Assembly: GCA_024103275.1 (NCBI GenBank)
Contig: JAGFIV010000130.1
Coordinates: 1-64,000, forward strand
Direction of reading: 5' to 3'
Origin: Flavobacteriales bacterium
GTDB lineage: Bacteria; Bacteroidota; Bacteroidia; Flavobacteriales_F; PHOS-HE28
DNA: 64,000 bases
Below the pieces are notes generated by a model. That model had not been told where the DNA came from. It did not search any database and saw only the letters and a program-made list of their open reading frames with translations. Numbering within the stretch: the stretch's first letter is position 1; every line of letters begins with the position of its first letter. The position numbers and the translations under genes are program-made. This document shows positions 61,131 to 64,000 of the stretch, piece by piece.

Positions 61131-61727
61131 CTATTCCTTCCCGTACCGGTAATGCCCAATGATCGTGAACTTGAACAGGCAATCCTCCAGCACCTGTCCG
61201 GCGCCGATGTTGTGGACGATCAACGGGCGTTGGCCATCAGCGGAGCGTTTTCGGGATACGATCCCGATGTGCGTGATCCCGCCACCGAGGTTCCAGCACA
61301 CCACATCGCCCGACTGGTAGGCTTGGGCATCCCGGGTGATCGGCACTACGGTGCCATGCCGCCCGAAGAAGGTCATCAGGTTGGGCACGCGCCGATGGTC
61401 GATGTTGGGGTCGGGCTTGGACATGCCCCAGTTCTGCGGGTACTGTGCGAAGGCGGCCTTCATGTCCTCATGAACCGCCTTCTGGAGGTCGATGCCCAGC
61501 ATGCGGTAAGCGCGGATCACCACATCGGTACACACGCCCTTCCCCGCCGGCACATCCCCGTTGGGGTAGGCAATGCGATAGTACGATGGATCATAGACCA
61601 CCTGCTGCTTGGTCAACACCAGCGCGGAATCCGCCAAGCGCACTTGAAAGCTGTTCTGGGCCGTCGCAGGTAGCGCGACGCAAACAGCAAACAGGCACCG
61701 GACGATGATTGCTTGCGCTTTTGGCAT
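61131..61727 (-). CDS. DUF1287 secreted protein (NlpC/P60-like fold)
   Basis: A 198-residue exported protein with signal peptide CLFAVCVALPATAQ. It carries the DUF1287 pattern: YDPSYYRIAYPNGDVPAGKG, the cysteine in GVCTDVVIRAYRMLGID, HRRVPNLMTFF, and the histidine in GDVVCWNLGGGITHIGIVS. This Cys-His arrangement resembles NlpC/P60-type hydrolases, so a cell-wall or amide-hydrolase role is plausible but unproven. ATG 61727 is the start; the frame open to 61820 runs into tandem repeats. Confidence 0.88.
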   Translation of the reverse strand: MPKAQAIIVRCLFAVCVALPATAQNSFQVRLADSALVLTKQQVVYDPSYYRIAYPNGDVPAGKGVCTDVVIRAYRMLGIDLQKAVHEDMKAAFAQYPQNWGMSKPDPNIDHRRVPNLMTFFGRHGTVVPITRDAQAYQSGDVVCWNLGGGITHIGIVSRKRSADGQRPLIVHNIGAGQVLEDCLFKFTIIGHYRYGKE

Positions 61728-61795
61728 GAAGGAGGAACGGGGCAAGCCCAAACTTCTTGTCCGGCAAGGTGACGCAGAGCAGGTTCTGGGCTCAG

Positions 61796-61851
61796 CCAAC
61801 TGCCAACCAACAACCAACAACTAGCAACCAACAACTAACAACTGCCAACCA
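61796..61851 (+). repeat. Eight tandem 7-bp repeats (ACAACCA family)
   Basis: Eight consecutive 7-base units begin at 61796: CCAACTG, CCAACCA, ACAACCA, ACAACTA, GCAACCA, ACAACTA, ACAACTG and CCAACCA. They fill the space between the DUF1287 gene and the cysteine desulfurase stop. Confidence 0.85.
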
Positions 61852-61858
61852 ACACCCC

Positions 61859-63004
61859 TCAAGCCTTCACCGCCACGGGCAGCATCACCTTCTCCAGCAC
61901 CTCGGCGGCGCGGTCCACGTCAGCGGTGGTGTTGAACTTGCTGAAGGAAAAGCGGATGTTGGCGCCGGTGCGGCCGGGGTACAGCGCATCGATGACGTGG
62001 CTGCCCTTGTTGCTGCCGCTGCTGCAGGCGCTGCCCCCGCTGCACGCGATACCCTCGATGTCCATGTTGTAGATCAGCATCTCGGCCTTGCCGTCGTCCG
62101 GCAGGTGGATGTTGAGCACGGTGTAGAGGCTGTCCGCGCCGGGGTCGCCGTTCACGCTGCTGCCGGGGATGTTGGCCAGGATGCGCCCGCGCATGCGGTC
62201 CTTCAGGCCCTGGATGTGGCGTTGGTGTTCCTCCAGGTCGCGGTAGGCCACTTCCATGGCCTTGGCCAGTGCCACGATGCCGATGATGTTCTCGGTGCCG
62301 GCGCGCATGTTGCGTTCCTGCGCACCGCCCATGATCATGGGCTTCAGCACGGAGCTGCTGCGCATGAAGAGGAAGCCCACGCCCTTGGGACCATGGAACT
62401 TGTGGGCGCTGCACGTGAGGAAGTCGATGGGCAGTTGTTCCAGGTCGAAGCGGTAGTGGCCCATGGTCTGCACGGTGTCCGTGTGGAAGAGCGCGCCGTA
62501 CTTGCGGCACAGCTGGCCGATGGCCATCAGGTCGTTGCGGCTTCCGATCTCGTTGTTGGCGTGCATCAGCGAGACCAGCACATTTTGATGCGCCTTCAGC
62601 AGTTCCTCCAGATGGGCCAGGTCGGCCTTGCCGTCGGGCAGCAGGCGCAGCCAGTGCACTTCGGCCTCCTTGGTGCGCTCCAGTTCCTGGGCCACGTGCT
62701 CCACGGCATGATGCTCAATAGGCGAGGTGATCACGTGCTTCACGCCCAGGTCGCGCACGCTGCCGAACACGGCCATGTTGTCGGCCTCGGTGCCGCAGCT
62801 GGTGAAGACGATCTCGCCCGGCGCGCAATGGAGCAGGGCGGCCACCTGCCTCCGCGCCTGCTCGATGCCGGCCCGCGCCCTGCGCCCGAAGGCGTGGATG
62901 GCGCTGGGGTTGCCGTAGATCTCGTGCATGTACGGCAGCATGGCCTCGATCACCTCGGGGTCCAGCTGGGTGGTGGCGGCGTTGTCCAGGTAGATGCGTT
63001 CCAT
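61859..63004 (-). CDS. Cysteine desulfurase (NifS/IscS family)
   Basis: A 381-residue PLP enzyme that removes sulfur from cysteine as a persulfide for iron-sulfur clusters or thiolation. PLP contacts are visible: TSCGTEADN (about 68-76), HH in SPIEHHAVEH (His98/99), and the Schiff-base lysine in CSAHKFHGPKGVGF (Lys202). The mobile-loop cysteine is in GGSACSSGS (Cys327), group I in type. The start MERIYLDNAATTQLD is at 63004, just after a near-consensus -7 box (TAATTTCG, 63010-63017). No IscU or SufB partner is adjacent. Confidence 0.94.
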   Translation of the reverse strand: MERIYLDNAATTQLDPEVIEAMLPYMHEIYGNPSAIHAFGRRARAGIEQARRQVAALLHCAPGEIVFTSCGTEADNMAVFGSVRDLGVKHVITSPIEHHAVEHVAQELERTKEAEVHWLRLLPDGKADLAHLEELLKAHQNVLVSLMHANNEIGSRNDLMAIGQLCRKYGALFHTDTVQTMGHYRFDLEQLPIDFLTCSAHKFHGPKGVGFLFMRSSSVLKPMIMGGAQERNMRAGTENIIGIVALAKAMEVAYRDLEEHQRHIQGLKDRMRGRILANIPGSSVNGDPGADSLYTVLNIHLPDDGKAEMLIYNMDIEGIACSGGSACSSGSNKGSHVIDALYPGRTGANIRFSFSKFNTTADVDRAAEVLEKVMLPVAVKA

Positions 63005-63097
63005 GGGCGCGAAATTAGGGGTTGCCACGGAGCCTCATCCGGCGATGGCGTCGGCAATCCTCCACAGATCAGGTACCTTTATTGAAAGCCTTTGACC

Positions 63098-63349
63098 ATG
63101 GCCGACAACACCTCGATAACCTTGGGGGACCATTTTGACCGCTTCGTGCAAGAGCAGATCTCTGGAGGACGGTACCGCGATGCAAGCGAAGTGATCCGTG
63201 CAGGTCTTCGCCTGCTGGAAGCCGATGAGCAACGACTCCAAGCGTTGCGCAAAGCCATGGACGAAGGTATTGGGAGCGGCTTCGTGGCGGATTTCGATCC
63301 GGAAAAGCACTTGGAAGAATTGAAGGCGCGGCGGCATGATCGGTCATAA
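63098..63349 (+). CDS. parD: ParD-type antitoxin
   Basis: An 83-residue ribbon-helix-helix antitoxin. It opens NTSITLGDHFDRFVQEQI and continues YRDASEVIRAGLRLLEADE, the ParD DNA-binding and dimerisation core. The C-terminal tail (GSGFVADFDPEKHLEELKAR) is the toxin-wrapping part. It should bind and repress its own promoter together with ParE. The stop overlaps the parE start by 14 bases. The toxin gene is damaged, so this antitoxin may now be an orphan. Confidence 0.9.
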   Translation: MADNTSITLGDHFDRFVQEQISGGRYRDASEVIRAGLRLLEADEQRLQALRKAMDEGIGSGFVADFDPEKHLEELKARRHDRS

Positions 63350-63650
63350 GTTCGTCCTCAGCCGTAAGGCATTGGCCGACTTGGATGAGATCTGGGAATA
63401 CACGGTGGAACGTTGGTCGGAGCAGCAAGCGGAAAAGTATTACCGGTTGGTGATCCATGCCTGCCAAGAGGTCGCCAATACCCCAATACCCCGGCATCCG
63501 GAGCAGCCTATGATTTGATCCTACCGGGTTTTACGTGGCCTGCATACGGGAAGGCACATCATCTTCTATCGATTGAAAGACACCGGATACATCGAAGTGG
63601 CGAGAATACTGCACGAGCGTATGGACCTGCCAAGTCGATTGAAGGAGTAG
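63336..63650 (+). pseudogene. parE: Broken ParE-type toxin gene
   Basis: The N-terminal part (FVLSRKALADLDEIWEYTVE) and the C-terminal part (TGRHIIFYRLKDTGYIEVAR ... ILHERMDL) are clear ParE, and both lie in the frame of ATG 63336. A TGA at 63516-63518 interrupts them. The cause is visible: the octamer AATACCCC is tandemly duplicated (63477-63484 and 63485-63492), and one further base is extra near 63530-63533. Removing one octamer and one base restores a continuous ParE through EVANTPASGAAYDLILPGF and RGLHTGRH. As written, a 60-residue truncated product would be made. An assembly or read error cannot be excluded. Confidence 0.85.
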
Positions 63651-63699
63651 CCCAACCATCGCCCGCGATTGAAACGCAGGCGAGGTAGGACATGGAATC

Positions 63700-63737
63700 G
63701 GATCCATTGGGATCCATCCGTGTGAATCCGTGGTTGA
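63700..63737 (+). repeat. Copy of the ggatccatccgtg/aatccgtggtt repeat
   Basis: GGATCCAT occurs at 63700-63707 and again at 63710-63717, followed by CCGTGTGAATCCGTGGTTGAT. The ATCCGTGGTT end matches the intergenic copies at 11325-11442. It lies between parE and the phosphohexomutase gene. Confidence 0.6.
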
Positions 63738-63740
63738 TGC

Positions 63741-64000
63741 TCACGCCACCGCCAGCTCCTTCATCTCGGCCATGATCCGCCGCGCCAAGGCTTCGGCCTT
63801 CTCGGGGGAATCGCTTTCGGCGTAGATGCGCACGATGGGCTCGGTGTTGCTCTTGCGCAGGTGTACCCATTCTTTTCCGAACTCGATGCGCAGGCCGTCC
63901 ACCGTGCTGTGGGGCCGGTCCTTGTGGCGCTGCAGCATGGCATCCACCACCGCTTGGACATCCATGTCCGGTTGCAGCTCGATCTTGTTCTTGCTGATGA
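63741..64000 (-). CDS. Phosphoglucosamine/phosphomannomutase family protein, C-terminal part
   Basis: The stop is at 63741 and the frame runs off the right edge of the window, so only the last 86 residues are present. They include HSTVDGLRIEF and WVHLRKSNTEPIVRIYAES. The latter is the phosphate-binding loop (R-x-S-N-T-E-P) of domain 4 in the alpha-D-phosphohexomutase superfamily. Whether it is GlmM, ManB or a phosphoglucomutase cannot be told from this end. An ATG at 63965 is internal and should not be taken as the start. Confidence 0.88.
   Translation of the reverse strand, partial: ISKNKIELQPDMDVQAVVDAMLQRHKDRPHSTVDGLRIEFGKEWVHLRKSNTEPIVRIYAESDSPEKAEALARRIMAEMKELAVA

Noticed and set aside
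63413-63688. Separate 91-codon gene downstream of parD
   Set aside because: Only its middle (AAYDLILPGF) is real, as the displaced frame of the broken parE. The rest is out of frame.

Overview
This window reads as a GC-rich chromosome segment from a Bacteroidota bacterium, most likely Flavobacteriales-like. The evidence is type IX secretion (T9SS) type A sorting domains on several proteins, families typical of the phylum (DUF349, DUF4421, the SpoIIM/DUF4129/DUF4350/MoxR/DUF58 block, LysM and OmpA/PD40 proteins), and repeated TAnnTTTG-type -7 promoter boxes close to start codons in place of strong Shine-Dalgarno sites. Most genes are tightly packed, with ATGA, TGATG or TAATG stop/start overlaps. 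No rRNA, tRNA, CRISPR array, transposase or integrase was recognised by eye.

Layout. 0-5.5 kb: tail of a T9SS-secreted protein with a strong terminator, short-period repeats, a DUF349 protein, mscL, a FecCD/FecE-type importer lacking its binding protein, and a DUF3817 protein. 5.5-13 kb: a LysM/periplasmic-binding-like protein coupled to guaA, a phytanoyl-CoA dioxygenase-like protein, an SDR oxidoreductase, a PAP2-like lipid enzyme and a GT22-like membrane mannosyltransferase. 13-23.3 kb (minus strand): OmpA/PD40, AsmA, a dicarboxylate-type symporter and a 1238-residue protein with ten TPR-like repeats. 23.4-29.8 kb: FAD oxidoreductase, M1 aminopeptidase, DUF4421 protein, a large conserved protein of unknown function and an RDD protein. 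29.8-36 kb: SpoIIM, a membrane protein, DUF4129, DUF4350, MoxR and DUF58 as one operon, divergent from RDD.

36-42.2 kb: TerC, then a group that looks like a nitrosative-stress or iron-sulfur repair module. It holds a protein with four tandem DUF2249 domains fused to a ScdA/RIC-like di-iron repair protein, a DUF1858-DUF2249 protein, a 12-helix NnrS/heme-copper-like membrane protein, a SufT/MIP18-type assembly factor and an Rrf2 regulator with three clustered cysteines. 42.2-49.7 kb: a C1 peptidase, then a complete MarR-regulated RND efflux operon. 49.7-52.1 kb: two different L,D-transpeptidases in one operon.

52.1-64 kb is the more variable part. A lower-GC T9SS-secreted protein gene sits between two 109-bp direct repeats, each matching the 3' end of the neighbouring alpha/beta hydrolase gene. 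Next come an MFS exporter, a lower-GC group of secreted proteins (a T9SS stub, a sulfatase-modifying-factor-like protein and a GEVED/T9SS protein), a pentapeptide-repeat protein, a DUF1287 protein, a cysteine desulfurase, and a ParD antitoxin whose parE partner is broken by an 8-bp tandem duplication plus an extra base. The window ends inside a phosphohexomutase gene. Several intergenic gaps carry degenerate 7-, 8- or 14-bp tandem repeats.
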